Assembly: GCF_004022705.2 (NCBI RefSeq)
Contig: NZ_RZOY02000001.1
Location: forward strand, 688,956-752,955
From: Mesorhizobium sp. M2D.F.Ca.ET.226.01.1.1
GTDB lineage: Bacteria > Pseudomonadota > Alphaproteobacteria > Rhizobiales > Rhizobiaceae
DNA length: 64,000 bases
Direction of reading: 5' to 3'
Shown: one piece after another, positions 7,250 through 16,213 of the stretch
Layout: every line of letters starts with the position of its first letter
Numbering within the stretch: position 1 is the stretch's first letter
Position numbers and translations under genes: made by a program
The notes under the pieces: generated by a model
Database searches by the model: none
What the model was told of the DNA's origin: nothing
The model's input: the letters and a program-made list of their open reading frames with translations, nothing else

Positions 7250-8131
7250 ATGCTGAGAGGCTCGCTGACCGCGCTCGTCACACCGTTCGAAAAGAGCGGG
7301 CGTTTCGACGAGAAAGCCTTTCGCGCTTTCATCGAATGGCAATTGGCCGAAGGCACGACCGGCCTTGTCCCGGTCGGCACAACAGGCGAGTCGCCGACGC
7401 TGTCGCATGACGAGCATCGCCAGGTCGTCAAGGTCTGCATCGAGGTGGCCAAGGGCCGCGTGCCGGTCGTCGCCGGCGCCGGCTCCAACAACACCGAGGA
7501 AGCGGTCGGCCTGGTGCAATATGCGGAGAATGCGGGCGCCGACGCGGCGCTGGTGGTCACGCCTTATTATAACAAGCCGACCCAGCGCGGCCTCTATGCG
7601 CATTTCGCCGCCGTTGCCCGGGCAACCAAGCTGCCGATCATCATCTACAACATCCCGCCGCGCTCGGTGATCGACATGATGCCGGAGACGATGGGCCGCC
7701 TGGCGCATGACTTCAAGAATATCGTCGGCGTCAAGGATGCGACCGGCAAGGTCGAACGTGTCTCCGAGCAGCGCATGACCTGCGGCAAGGATTTCATTCA
7801 GCTCTCCGGCGAGGATGCCTCCGCGCTCGGCTTCAACGCCCATGGCGGCGTCGGCTGCATTTCGGTGACGTCTAACGTTGCGCCGCGCCTCTGCGCCGAA
7901 TTCCAGGAAGCCACGCTCTCCGGCGACAGCGCCAAGGCGCTCGACCTGCAGGACCGGCTGTTGCCGCTGCACAAGGCGATCTTCATCGAGCCCGGCCTGT
8001 GCGGCGCCAAATACGCGCTGTCGAAGCTCGGCAAGGTCGAGAATGTGGTGCGCTCGCCGCTGGTGACGATCGAGGCCTCGACCGCCGAGAAGATCGACGC
8101 CGCGATGAAGCATGCCGGCTTGATAAACTAG
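7250..8131 (+). CDS. dapA: 4-hydroxy-tetrahydrodipicolinate synthase
   Basis: A 293-residue TIM-barrel enzyme that condenses pyruvate with aspartate semialdehyde, the first committed step to diaminopimelate and lysine. Visible signatures are [13 protein letters not shown] near residue 45, the catalytic Tyr in IYNIPPR (about 134), and the Schiff-base Lys in GVKDATG (about 163). The ATG at 7250 gives the usual family length and has AAGGAG upstream; the open frame upstream runs through the hairpins and repeat. It lies directly before smpB, an arrangement common in alphaproteobacteria, with 25 bases between them. Confidence 0.96.
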   Translation: MLRGSLTALVTPFEKSGRFDEKAFRAFIEWQLAEGTTGLVPVGTTGESPTLSHDEHRQVVKVCIEVAKGRVPVVAGAGSNNTEEAVGLVQYAENAGADAALVVTPYYNKPTQRGLYAHFAAVARATKLPIIIYNIPPRSVIDMMPETMGRLAHDFKNIVGVKDATGKVERVSEQRMTCGKDFIQLSGEDASALGFNAHGGVGCISVTSNVAPRLCAEFQEATLSGDSAKALDLQDRLLPLHKAIFIEPGLCGAKYALSKLGKVENVVRSPLVTIEASTAEKIDAAMKHAGLIN

Positions 8132-8156
8132 GGATGAGGCGCCACCTCTCCGCATT

Positions 8157-8636
8157 ATGAATCAAGTCAAGAAAGCCGACCCCAACAACAGGACGGTCGC
8201 CGAAAACCGCAAGGCGCGCTTTTCCTACGAGGTGCTCGACACGATCGAGACCGGCTTGGTGCTGACCGGCACCGAGGTCAAATCGCTGCGCCAGGGCCAA
8301 GCCAACATCCAGGAGAGCTACGCCTCCGCCGAGGGCGGCGAAATATGGCTGATCAATTCCTATCTGCCGGAATATCTGCAGGCCAACCGCTTCAACCACG
8401 AGCCGCGCCGCCGCCGCAAATTGCTGGTCTCGAAGCGCGAGATGGCCAAGCTCTCGCAAAGCGTCGAGCGCGAGGGCATGACGCTGGTGCCGCTCAAAAT
8501 CTATTTCAACGACCGCGGCCGCGCCAAGCTGCTGCTCGCGATTGCCCGCGGCAAGAAACTGCACGACAAGCGCGAGACCGAAAAGCAGCGCGACTGGTCG
8601 CGCGAGAAGGGCCGGCTGCTGAAGGAGCGCGGCTAA
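8157..8636 (+). CDS. smpB: SsrA-binding protein SmpB
   Basis: A 159-residue OB-fold RNA-binding protein that loads tmRNA onto stalled ribosomes in trans-translation. Family features are [31 protein letters not shown], the PRRRRKLL block, and the basic C-terminal tail [15 protein letters not shown] that reaches into the decoding centre. Length is normal. It is probably co-transcribed with dapA. A short palindromic repeat starts one base after the stop codon. Confidence 0.97.
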   Translation: MNQVKKADPNNRTVAENRKARFSYEVLDTIETGLVLTGTEVKSLRQGQANIQESYASAEGGEIWLINSYLPEYLQANRFNHEPRRRRKLLVSKREMAKLSQSVEREGMTLVPLKIYFNDRGRAKLLLAIARGKKLHDKRETEKQRDWSREKGRLLKERG

Positions 8637-8637
8637 G

Positions 8638-8681
8638 GCAATTCCAGGAAAAGTCCGTAGGGGTTTTCCGTTCGGAATTGT
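8638..8681. repeat. Short palindromic repeat, GCAATTCC family, copy 1 (after smpB)
   Basis: GCAATTCC (8638-8645) pairs with GGAATTGT (8674-8681), with GGAAAA/TTTTCC inside. The same design follows rsh (15469) and the SRAP gene (48581), and a worn copy follows rarD (57090). In each case it begins within a few bases of a stop codon. Confidence 0.8.
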
Positions 8682-8762
8682 GTCAAAGAGCTTCTCTGGC
8701 TGGATGCGTTTGGTCGCCTGAAAAAAGCCACCGCCGCGTTCTCTTGGTTCGGGCCGAAAAGC

Positions 8763-9509
8763 ATGTCCGACGGGGGGACGGTCTTGGGGAAGCGGATTGT
8801 TTTCTGGGGCGTTGCCGGCGTGGTTGTCGCCTGTGCCGTGGCGGCGGGCGCGTACTACTGGTTCCGTGGCTTTTCGCCGGACCGCGCCGAATTCCCGATC
8901 CGGGGCATCGATGTCTCCCATCATCAAGGACAGATCGATTGGCAGCGCGTCGCGGCCGATGATGTCGCCTTCGCTATCATCAAGGCAACTGAAGGCGGCA
9001 CCCATGTCGATACAGAGTTCGCCACGAATCTACGCGAAGCCCGCGCGGCCGGCCTCGCGGTCGGCGCCTATCACTTCTTCACCTTCTGCCGGCCGGGGGC
9101 CGACCAGGCGAAGAATTTTATCGCCGCGGTGCCGCGCGGCGAGGCACTCTTGCCGCCGGTGGTCGATATCGAGTTCGGCGGCAACTGCCCGCAGCGCCCG
9201 TCGCCGCAGCAACTCAACGCCGAATTGGCGGCTTTCCTCGGCCCGGTCGAGACGGCGTTCGGCAAGCAGGCGATTTTCTATCTGACCGATGAGGCGGCCG
9301 ATGCCTATTCCGACAGCATCATCGCGCGCCGGCGCTGGCTGCGTTCATTGGCGGTCAGGCCGAGCGACAATGATTGGATCTATTGGCAGTACCACAATAT
9401 GGGCCGCGTCGACGGCATCAAAGGCGATGTCGATCTCAACGTGCTGAAGGGCAGCCGCGAGACGCTGGCCGAGTTGTTCGCGCCGACGCCTCGAATTGCA
9501 GGCCCTTGA
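8763..9509 (+). CDS. Glycoside hydrolase family 25 (lysozyme-like)
   Basis: A 248-residue muramidase-type protein. One N-terminal membrane segment or uncleaved signal (about residues 10-32) is followed by a GH25 domain beginning at IRGIDVSHHQGQIDW (Asp of the DVSHHQG motif near residue 50), with FAIIKATEGG, VGAYHFF and the catalytic DIEFGG (about 140). The fold cleaves peptidoglycan and acts in the periplasm. The domain is complete. It is separated from smpB by a repeat and 80 bases, and is convergent with the EamA gene. Confidence 0.88.
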   Translation: MSDGGTVLGKRIVFWGVAGVVVACAVAAGAYYWFRGFSPDRAEFPIRGIDVSHHQGQIDWQRVAADDVAFAIIKATEGGTHVDTEFATNLREARAAGLAVGAYHFFTFCRPGADQAKNFIAAVPRGEALLPPVVDIEFGGNCPQRPSPQQLNAELAAFLGPVETAFGKQAIFYLTDEAADAYSDSIIARRRWLRSLAVRPSDNDWIYWQYHNMGRVDGIKGDVDLNVLKGSRETLAELFAPTPRIAGP

Positions 9510-9533
9510 AGTGTTTGTCGCGCCGCTGAAGGC

Positions 9534-10463
9534 TCACGATCCTCCCGGCGCCGGTGCACCAAGACGTTTGCTGGCAATACGTTCTGCGATCGCTGACAAG
9601 CCCATCCCGGCGGCCATGATCGCGATGGCGGCGAACTGGATCGTCATCGGTGTTTCGCCGAGCACCGCCATGCCGACAACCACGGTGGCGATCGGTATGC
9701 CCGGCAGAAACAGCGATGCCGTCTGCGGCCCCAATTGCCGGACGATATAAGTATAAAGGAACATGGCCGCCGCGCCGGACAAAATTCCCTGGATCAGAAT
9801 CTGGCTGACGATCTCCGTGGCCGCCGCGGCATGGATTTGGCTTGGCGCGACAAAATAGAGAACCGGCAGCGGCAGGCACGATAGAAGCACCACCGCGGTT
9901 GTCGCGGTGACCGGATCGGCCCGCCACTGTCTCACAAGAACCGCATAGGTCGAGAACATCAAACCCGATCCGATGAAAAGCATATCGCCGAAGAGAACGC
10001 CGCCTGTTCCGCCACCCGTTGGCGCGATGAACAGCACCAGGCCGGCGATGATCGCGAGAACGCCGATGGTCCGTTGCTGCGAAGCGCCGTCATGGAAGAC
10101 GATGCGCGACAGCAGGAACGAAAAGAAGACGATTGATGCTGGACAGAGCGCCGCCGCATGGGCGGCGGGCGCATAGGTCAGGCCCCAATTGATGATCAGG
10201 GGATAAGGCAATCCCGCCAGCGCCGCCAAGGCCAATGCCCGTTGCCAGCCAAGCGCCGTCATGCTTGCAAAGCGGCTGCGCCAGACGATCGGCAGAAACA
10301 CAGCTCCCGCGCCGCCAAAGCGCAATATGGCCAGATCCGTCGCAGTCAGATGCTCCCTGAGGCTGAAGCGCGCGGCGACGAATTGCACGGCGTAGATGCC
10401 GATCATGGTCAGGCCCGCGATGATCGCCAGCCTGGAGTTTCCCGAGTCTCGTGTGTCTGCCAT
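9534..10463 (-). CDS. EamA/DMT-family transporter
   Basis: A 309-residue inner-membrane protein with about ten transmembrane helices arranged as two EamA repeats (roughly residues 10-145 and 155-300), typical of drug/metabolite exporters. Substrate cannot be read from sequence. It is transcribed divergently from an Lrp/AsnC-family regulator with 144 bases between the starts, an arrangement usual for amino-acid exporters controlled by their own Lrp-like activator. Amino-acid or metabolite export is therefore an inference from context. Confidence 0.85.
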   Translation of the reverse strand: MADTRDSGNSRLAIIAGLTMIGIYAVQFVAARFSLREHLTATDLAILRFGGAGAVFLPIVWRSRFASMTALGWQRALALAALAGLPYPLIINWGLTYAPAAHAAALCPASIVFFSFLLSRIVFHDGASQQRTIGVLAIIAGLVLFIAPTGGGTGGVLFGDMLFIGSGLMFSTYAVLVRQWRADPVTATTAVVLLSCLPLPVLYFVAPSQIHAAAATEIVSQILIQGILSGAAAMFLYTYIVRQLGPQTASLFLPGIPIATVVVGMAVLGETPMTIQFAAIAIMAAGMGLSAIAERIASKRLGAPAPGGS

Positions 10464-10607
10464 GTTCTGCCGCCATCATGACATCGTCGCCGGAGACCGC
10501 CTCCACCGATGCGATGACAAGCGCAGGTTATTGCCGAAAGGCCTGCGGCGAAATACGCTCTTTTCCTGAAATAGGAGGGAGACTCACACATCAGAGGTGG
10601 TTTCAGC

Positions 10608-11081
10608 GTGAATACCAATGCGAACGATCTCGACAGTATCGACCGCAATCTTCTTCGGCTGCTGCAGGAGGATGGACGACGCACCACGCTCGATTTGGCG
10701 GCGCGTGTCGGCTTGTCGCCGACCGGCACCAGCCTGCGGGTGAAGCGGCTGTTTCGCGAAGGCTACATCACCGCGGTCAGGGCCGTTCTCGATCCGGCAA
10801 AGATCGGGCGCGGTACGCTCGTCTTCATCGAGGTGCGTCTCGACCATACGGCGCCGCATATTTTCGAACGCTTCGCCGAGGCGGTGACCAAGGCGCCCGA
10901 GGTTCTCGAATGCCACATGGTCGTCGGCGGCTTCGACTATCTGGTAAAGGCGCGCATTTCGGAAATGGCCGCCTATCAGGATTTCCTGACCCGGGTCATC
11001 CTGCCGCTGCCCGGCGTGAAGGAGACGCACACTTACGCCTCGATCGGCGACGTGAAGCCGGATGCGCTCCTGCCGGTATAG
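10608..11081 (+). CDS. Lrp/AsnC-family transcriptional regulator
   Basis: A 157-residue regulator. The N-terminal winged helix-turn-helix (LDSIDRNLLRLLQEDGR and LAARVGLSPTGTSLRVKRL, residues 7-50) is followed by the RAM/AsnC ligand-binding domain (VFIEVRLD, VLECHMVVGGFDYLVKARI, about 65-150). The start is GTG with GAGGTGG upstream. It is divergent from a DMT exporter, its likely target. The C-terminal domain of this family usually senses an amino acid; the effector here is unknown. Confidence 0.9.
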   Translation: MNTNANDLDSIDRNLLRLLQEDGRRTTLDLAARVGLSPTGTSLRVKRLFREGYITAVRAVLDPAKIGRGTLVFIEVRLDHTAPHIFERFAEAVTKAPEVLECHMVVGGFDYLVKARISEMAAYQDFLTRVILPLPGVKETHTYASIGDVKPDALLPV

Positions 11082-11110
11082 CCGCCGGACCATCGGGGCG
11101 GCGCCTGAAT

Positions 11111-11767
11111 CTAGTTCTTCAGAAACGCCGCGATCTCGCTGAACACGCTGACGAACATCTCCTCCGTCAGAACGCCCGTATTGGTGTTGTAGCGCGAGCA
11201 GTGATAGCTGGAGAACAGCGCGATGCCGCTGGCTATTTGCCTCGTGCCATGGCGGAACGGAAAGGCGGCGACGCGCTCGCCCAGTGCCCGCACCGTCGAC
11301 TGGTGCGCGATCGAGCCCAGTGTCAGGATGGCGCGCAAATTGGGAAAGCGCGCGATGGTCGGTCTCAGAAAAGTCCGGCAGGTGGCGATCTCCGCGCCCA
11401 CCGGCTTGTTTTCCGGCGGCACGCAGCGCACCGCGTTGGTGATGGCCGCGCCGACAAGCTCGAGCCCGTCATCCGGCCTTGCCTTGAACTCGCCGCGCGC
11501 CAGGCCATGCGCGATCATCGTGCCGTAGAGCAGGTCGCCGGCATAGTCGCCGGTGAAGGGGCGTCCGGTGCGGTTGGCGCCGCGCAGACCAGGCGCCAGG
11601 CCGACGATCAGAAGCTTGACCGAAGCCTCGCCCTCTGGCGGCAGAAAGGTCGGCACCGGCGCATTGAACCAGCTTGGCTCACGCTCGCGCCATACGGCAA
11701 TGAAATCATGCAGCCGCGGGCAAAGCGGGCAATCGCGGCTGGGTTCGGGGCAGGGCGCGGCGTTCAA
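11111..11767 (-). CDS. Uracil-DNA glycosylase, family 5 (UdgB-like)
   Basis: A 218-residue base-excision repair enzyme. It has the family 5 signature GLAPGLRGANRTGRPFTGD (motif 1) and the N-terminal CPLCPRL cysteines that, with later cysteines (VRCVPPE, ATCRTF), ligate a 4Fe-4S cluster. Family 5 enzymes remove uracil and some deaminated purines from DNA. The second motif, normally HPSPLNTQTG, here reads SYHCSRYNTNTG, which keeps the N-TG end but is altered at the start. It lies 12 bases after the NYN gene, on the same strand. Confidence 0.88.
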   Translation of the reverse strand: MNAAPCPEPSRDCPLCPRLHDFIAVWREREPSWFNAPVPTFLPPEGEASVKLLIVGLAPGLRGANRTGRPFTGDYAGDLLYGTMIAHGLARGEFKARPDDGLELVGAAITNAVRCVPPENKPVGAEIATCRTFLRPTIARFPNLRAILTLGSIAHQSTVRALGERVAAFPFRHGTRQIASGIALFSSYHCSRYNTNTGVLTEEMFVSVFSEIAAFLKN

Positions 11768-11779
11768 GGCCGGCGCCCG

Positions 11780-12361
11780 TCAATAATCGTCCTCGTCGAC
11801 TTCGGCCGGTTCCGGCCGCCGCACCGGCCGCTCCGACGGATCGCGGCCGACTTCGTTCTTCAGCGTCATCAGGTCGATGAAATGGTCGGCCTGGCGGCGC
11901 AGATCGTCGGAGATCATCGGCGGCTGCGAGGCCATGGTGGAGATGATCGACACTTTGCGGCCGCGCCGCTGCAGCGCCTCGACCAGCGTGCGGAAGTCGC
12001 CGTCGCCGGAGAAGATCACATAATGGTCGACGACGTCGGCCAGCTCCAGCGCATCGACGGTCAACTCGATGTCCATATTGCCCTTGATCTTGCGGCGCCC
12101 GGTCGAGTCGGTGAATTCCTTGGCGGGCTTGGTCACCACCTTGAAGCCGTTGTAGTCGAGCCAGTCGATCAGCGGCCGGATCGAGGAATATTCCTGATCC
12201 TCGACGAGCGCGGTGTAATAGTAGGCGCGCAGCAGATAGCCGCGCTTCTGGAAGCTCGACAGGAGCTTGCGGTAGTCGATGTCGAAACCCAGCGCGCGCG
12301 ACGTGGCGTAGAGATTGGCGCCGTCGATGAAAAGAGCGATCTTTTCACGGGGATCGAACAT
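11780..12361 (-). CDS. NYN (LabA-like, DUF88) domain protein, probable RNase
   Basis: A 193-residue protein of the NYN/PIN-like superfamily. Conserved acidic residues are Asp in ALFIDGANLY (about 14), KGNMDIELTVDAL (about 100), and FSGDGDFRTLVEAL (about 120), forming a metal-dependent nuclease site. The C-terminus is a charged, proline-rich tail ending DEDDY. The ATG at 12361 has AAGGAATG upstream. Members are widespread in alphaproteobacteria; the RNA substrate is unknown. It is divergent from rpoZ and immediately upstream of the uracil-DNA glycosylase gene on the same strand. Confidence 0.88.
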   Translation of the reverse strand: MFDPREKIALFIDGANLYATSRALGFDIDYRKLLSSFQKRGYLLRAYYYTALVEDQEYSSIRPLIDWLDYNGFKVVTKPAKEFTDSTGRRKIKGNMDIELTVDALELADVVDHYVIFSGDGDFRTLVEALQRRGRKVSIISTMASQPPMISDDLRRQADHFIDLMTLKNEVGRDPSERPVRRPEPAEVDEDDY

Positions 12362-12664
12362 TGAAAAACATTCCTTTCGAAAATTTCTGTCGTCTAAAAG
12401 CGTTTGACGTATGGGCCGATAAATGGGCCTTGGTGCCATCATATCCGAAATAACGCGCAATTTATGGATATCCAAGGGCACGAGCCGCATTGCAAGCAAT
12501 TGTGATCGCCACTATGTGAGCCGTATCATGGCGCGGCGCGATGATGAGCCGGGCAAAGGGTCCGCAGACCTGACGCCGTAGCCATAAAGCTTGTATTTCG
12601 GCCGCACCCGCGTTATGGAGCGCGCCAGCTTTCCATCAAATCCATCGCATGAAAGGGGCAGTCC
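12362..12664. other. Divergent promoter region, NYN gene / rpoZ
   Basis: About 300 bases between divergent starts. The part next to the NYN gene (12362-12480) is AT-rich and probably holds its promoter. AAAGGGG at about 12652 is the rpoZ ribosome-binding site. No repeat or further gene was seen. Confidence 0.5.
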
Positions 12665-13066
12665 ATGGCCCGCGTAACCGTTGAAGATTGCATCGACAAG
12701 GTCGACAACCGTTTTGAACTCGTGCTGCTCGCCGGCCACCGCGCCCGCCAGATCAGTCAGGGCGCGCAGATCACCGTTCCGCGCGACAATGACAAGAATC
12801 CGGTCATCGCGCTGCGCGAGATCGCCGACGAGACGCTGTCTCCCGACGACCTGAAGGAAGACCTGATCCACTCGCTGCAGAAGCATGTCGAGGTCGACGA
12901 GCCGGAGGCCGAAGGCGAGGCGATCGCCGACCAGACCGGTACGGCTGCCGTCGCTGCCGACACTGACGACGCCGAGGAGAACATCGCTTTCGACCGCATG
13001 AGCGAAGAAGATCTGCTCGCCGGCATCGAAGGTCTGGTGCCGCCGGAAAAGAGCGACGACTACTAA
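12665..13066 (+). CDS. rpoZ: RNA polymerase omega subunit
   Basis: A 133-residue small RNA polymerase subunit that assists beta' folding and assembly. The N-terminus [29 protein letters not shown] is the family signature, followed by [11 protein letters not shown]. The acidic C-terminal extension (about 80-133) is typical of rhizobial homologues. It lies immediately upstream of rsh, a classical alphaproteobacterial pair; omega also helps form a ppGpp-binding site in many proteobacteria. Confidence 0.97.
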   Translation: MARVTVEDCIDKVDNRFELVLLAGHRARQISQGAQITVPRDNDKNPVIALREIADETLSPDDLKEDLIHSLQKHVEVDEPEAEGEAIADQTGTAAVAADTDDAEENIAFDRMSEEDLLAGIEGLVPPEKSDDY

Positions 13067-13067
13067 G

Positions 13068-13117
13068 AGCTTTTGATGGTTCTGCTCAGCTGGTTGTTGA
13101 GCGGATTCTGAAAAGCT
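13068..13117. repeat. Imperfect inverted repeat after rpoZ
   Basis: AGCTTTTGATGGTTCTGCTCA (13068-13088, 21 nt read as two blocks AGCTTTT and GGTTCTGCTCA) pairs imperfectly with the arm 13098-13117 ending AAAAGCT. It begins two bases after the rpoZ stop. It may stabilise or end the rpoZ transcript, or be a further intergenic repeat family; there is no T-run. Confidence 0.5.
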
Positions 13118-13180
13118 TCGGAGTTCGCCTGGATCAAGCATCCGGCACTTCCGTCTCGTAAGTTTCGTGGCTATCTATGG

Positions 13181-13208
13181 GATGCGTCGCACCTTGGTGC
13201 GGCGCATC
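13181..13208 (+). promoter_or_regulatory. Stable hairpin in the rsh leader
   Basis: GATGCGTCGCACC (13181-13193) pairs with GGTGCGGCGCATC (13196-13208) over 13 positions with a single G-U pair and a 2-nt gap, ending 29 bases before the rsh start codon. No T-run follows, so it is not a standard terminator. Its position suggests an effect on rsh translation or mRNA processing; function is not known. Confidence 0.5.
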
Positions 13209-13237
13209 AATCATTTCAGCACCGCGAGAACCCGCCC

Positions 13238-15469
13238 ATGATGCGTCAGTATGAGCTTGTCGAGCGCGTCCAGCGCTACAAGCCTGACGTCAACGAGGCG
13301 CTGCTCAACAAGGCCTATGTCTACGCCATGCAAAAGCATGGCCATCAGAAGCGCGCCTCGGGCGATCCCTATTTCTCGCATCCGCTCGAAGTAGCGGCCA
13401 TCCTCACCGACATGCACATGGACGAGGCGACCATTGCCGTCGCGCTGCTGCATGACACGATCGAGGACACGACCGCGACCAGGGCCGAGATCGACGAATT
13501 GTTCGGTCCGGAAATGGGCAAGCTGGTCGAGGGCCTGACCAAGCTGAAAAAGCTCGACCTCGTCTCGAAGAAGGCCGAGCAGGCGGAGAACCTGCGCAAG
13601 CTGCTGCTCGCGATCTCCGAAGATATTCGCGTTCTACTGGTAAAGCTCGCCGACCGCCTGCACAACATGCGCACGCTCGACCATATGCCCGAGTCCAAGC
13701 GCCTGCGCATCGCCGAGGAGACGATGGACATCTATGCGCCTTTGGCCGGGCGCATGGGCATGCAGGGCATGCGCGAGGAGCTGGAGGAAATCGCCTTCCG
13801 CTACATCAACCCGGAGGCCTATCGCGCCGTCACCGCGAGGCTTGCCGAGATTTTCGAGCGCAACAAGGGCGTCCTGCAGGAGATCGAGACGGCGCTGTCG
13901 GGCCTGTTCGAGAAGCACGCCATCAAGGCGAGCGTGAAGAGCCGGCAGAAGAAGCCGTGGTCGGTGTTCCGCAAGATGGAGGCCAAGGCGCTCTCCTTCG
14001 AGCAGCTCTCCGACATTTTCGGCTTCCGTGTCGTGGTTGATTCCGTCGACGACTGTTACCGCGCGCTCGGCGCTATCCACACCACCTGGTCGATGGTGCC
14101 TGGCCGTTTCAAGGACTACATCTCGACGCCGAAGCAGAACGACTACCGCTCGATCCACACCACCATCGTCGGCCCGTCGCGCCAGCGCGTCGAATTGCAG
14201 ATCCGCACCAAGGAGATGAACAAAATAGCCGAATACGGCGTCGCCGCGCATTCGATCTACAAGGATACCGGCGGCAAGATGAACGGCGCCGGCCATGCGA
14301 TCTCCAAGGAGACCAACGCCTATGCCTGGCTCAGGCGCACCATCGAGCAGCTGGCCGAAGGCGACAACCCGGAGGATTTCCTCGAAAACACCAAGCTGGA
14401 GCTGTTCCAGGACCAGGTCTTCTGCTTCACGCCCAAAGGCATGCTGATCGCGCTGCCGCGCGGCGCCACCCCGATCGATTTCGCTTATGCCGTCCACACC
14501 GATGTCGGCGACACCTGCGTCGGCGCCAAGGTCAATGGCCGCATCATGCCGCTGATGACGGAACTGAAGAATGGCGACGAGGTCGAGATCATCCGCTCCA
14601 AGGCGCAGGTGCCTCCGGCTGCCTGGGAATCGGTCGTGGTCACCGGCAAGGCGCGCGCCGCCATCCGTCGCGCCACCAAGAATGCGATCCGCAAGCAATA
14701 CTCCGGCCTCGGCGCCCGCATCCTGGAACGCGCCTTCGAGCGCGCCGGCAAGACCTTCACCAAGGAGAGCCTGAAGCCGGTGCTGCACCGGCTGGCGCGC
14801 AAGGACATCGAGGACGTGCTGGCTTCGGTTGGCCGCGGCGAGCTGAGCTCGACCGACGTGATGAAAGCGGTCTTCCCCGACTATAAGGACGAGCGCGTCA
14901 CCGTCGCGGCGCCCAAGCAGCGCGAGGAAGGCTGGTCGAAGATCCGCAACGCTGCCGGCATGCTGTTCCAGATGCCCGGCACGCGCGCCGCGCGCAAGGA
15001 TAAGGACCAGCCGCGCGACGGCGCGGTGCCGATCCGCGGCGTGCGTGGAGACTTGCCGGTGCGCTTCGCGCCGGAAGGTGCCGTGCCTGGCGACCGCATC
15101 GTCGGCATCATCCAGCCGGGAACCGGCATCACCATCTATCCGATCCAGTCGCCGGCGCTGCAGGCCTTCGATGATCAGCCCGAGCGCTGGATCGACGTGC
15201 GCTGGGACATCGACGAACGCACCAAGGAACGTTTCCCGGCGCGCATCTCGGTCACTGCCATCAATGCGCCCGGTTCTTTGGCCGACATCGCCCAGGTCGT
15301 TGCATCCAACGACGCCAACATCCATACGCTGTCGATGATCCGAACCGCGCCTGATTTCACCGAGATGCTGATTGACCTCGAGGTCTGGGACCTAAAACAT
15401 CTCAACCGGCTCTTGTCGCAGCTCAAGGACAATTCGAGCGTCAGCGATGCGCGGCGCGTTAACGGCTAG
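13238..15469 (+). CDS. rsh: Bifunctional (p)ppGpp synthetase/hydrolase
   Basis: A 743-residue RelA/SpoT homologue, the single long Rsh of rhizobia, which makes and degrades the alarmone (p)ppGpp under starvation. Domains in order: HD hydrolase (about 20-200, with HDTIEDT near residue 73), synthetase (about 230-350, with FGFRVVVDSVDDCYRALG and the DYIS/KQNDYRSIHT motif), TGS (about 385-450, FCFTPKGMLIALPRGATPIDFAYAVH), and a C-terminal ACT domain (about 665-740). Both catalytic domains look intact. It sits downstream of rpoZ; a 13-bp hairpin lies in its leader and a palindromic repeat overlaps its stop codon. Confidence 0.96.
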   Translation: MMRQYELVERVQRYKPDVNEALLNKAYVYAMQKHGHQKRASGDPYFSHPLEVAAILTDMHMDEATIAVALLHDTIEDTTATRAEIDELFGPEMGKLVEGLTKLKKLDLVSKKAEQAENLRKLLLAISEDIRVLLVKLADRLHNMRTLDHMPESKRLRIAEETMDIYAPLAGRMGMQGMREELEEIAFRYINPEAYRAVTARLAEIFERNKGVLQEIETALSGLFEKHAIKASVKSRQKKPWSVFRKMEAKALSFEQLSDIFGFRVVVDSVDDCYRALGAIHTTWSMVPGRFKDYISTPKQNDYRSIHTTIVGPSRQRVELQIRTKEMNKIAEYGVAAHSIYKDTGGKMNGAGHAISKETNAYAWLRRTIEQLAEGDNPEDFLENTKLELFQDQVFCFTPKGMLIALPRGATPIDFAYAVHTDVGDTCVGAKVNGRIMPLMTELKNGDEVEIIRSKAQVPPAAWESVVVTGKARAAIRRATKNAIRKQYSGLGARILERAFERAGKTFTKESLKPVLHRLARKDIEDVLASVGRGELSSTDVMKAVFPDYKDERVTVAAPKQREEGWSKIRNAAGMLFQMPGTRAARKDKDQPRDGAVPIRGVRGDLPVRFAPEGAVPGDRIVGIIQPGTGITIYPIQSPALQAFDDQPERWIDVRWDIDERTKERFPARISVTAINAPGSLADIAQVVASNDANIHTLSMIRTAPDFTEMLIDLEVWDLKHLNRLLSQLKDNSSVSDARRVNG

Positions 15470-15514
15470 CGCAATTCCAGGAAGTGCGTGGCGGTTTTCC
15501 GTCCGGAATTGCGC
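15469..15514. repeat. Short palindromic repeat, GCAATTCC family, copy 2 (after rsh)
   Basis: GCGCAATTCC (15469-15478) pairs perfectly with GGAATTGCGC (15505-15514). The first base is the last base of the rsh stop codon. The spacer contains GCGTGGCGGTTTTCCG, as in the other copies. Confidence 0.85.
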
Positions 15515-15582
15515 AAAATCTAATCGACTGGACCGTGGACACCAAAAGGAACGGTTCGGAACAGGATTGAATGGGGGACGAC

Positions 15583-16161
15583 ATGAATACCGACGAAGTG
15601 CTGGGCATTTTCCGCGAGGCGGGCGCCGTTCTCGAAGGTCATTTCATCCTGACGTCGGGCCTGCGCAGCCCGGTCTTCCTGCAGAAGGCGCGGGTCTTCA
15701 TGCATGCCGGCAAGACCGAGCGTCTGTGCAAAGCGCTGGCCGAGAAAATCCGGGCAAATGTGCCGGGCAGGATCGACTACGTCGTCGGCCCGGCCATCGG
15801 CGGCCTGATCCCGGCCTATGAAACCTCGCGCCATCTCGGCGCGCCGGCGATCTGGGTCGAGCGGGAAGGGGGCGAGTTCCGGCTGCGTCGCTTCGAGATC
15901 GCCAAGGGCTCGCGCGTCGTCATCGTCGAGGACATCGTCACCACGGGCCTGTCGATCCGGGAGACCATCGACTGCCTGCGCGAGATCGGCGCCGAGGTCG
16001 TGGCGGCTGCCTGCATCATCGACCGCTCGGCCGGCAAGACCGATGTCGGCGTGCCGCTGATCGCGCTTGCCGAATATGAGGTGCCGGCCTATCCCGCCGA
16101 CCGCCTGCCGCCGGAACTCGCCGCCATTCCGGCGGTTAAGCCTGGAAGCCGCAACATCTGA
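15583..16161 (+). CDS. pyrE: Orotate phosphoribosyltransferase
   Basis: A 192-residue enzyme joining orotate to PRPP to give orotidine 5'-phosphate in pyrimidine synthesis. The family motifs are [17 protein letters not shown] near the N-terminus and the PRPP-binding loop [14 protein letters not shown] (about 110-125). The start at 15583 (MNTDEVLG) is preferred over 15571 because GGGGGA lies at the proper distance and rhizobial homologues begin this way. It follows rsh after the palindromic repeat. Confidence 0.95.
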   Translation: MNTDEVLGIFREAGAVLEGHFILTSGLRSPVFLQKARVFMHAGKTERLCKALAEKIRANVPGRIDYVVGPAIGGLIPAYETSRHLGAPAIWVEREGGEFRLRRFEIAKGSRVVIVEDIVTTGLSIRETIDCLREIGAEVVAAACIIDRSAGKTDVGVPLIALAEYEVPAYPADRLPPELAAIPAVKPGSRNI

Positions 16162-16163
16162 GG

Positions 16164-16213
16164 GTGCATGTCGCCCAAAAATGTGCAGCGGCTTTAGGAG
16201 TCATGACATGCAC
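16164..16213. repeat. Short palindromic repeat, ATGCATGTCG family, copy 2
   Basis: GTGCATGTC (16164-16172) pairs with GACATGCAC (16205-16213). The interior GCCCAAAAATGTGCAGCGGCTTTAGGAG resembles the copy at 7167. The right arm contains the ATG (16208) of the following VOC gene, and AGGAG (16196-16200) inside the repeat is its ribosome-binding site. Confidence 0.8.

Noticed and set aside
13634-15325. 563-codon open frame opposite rsh
   Set aside because: Antisense shadow of the fully recognisable rsh gene.
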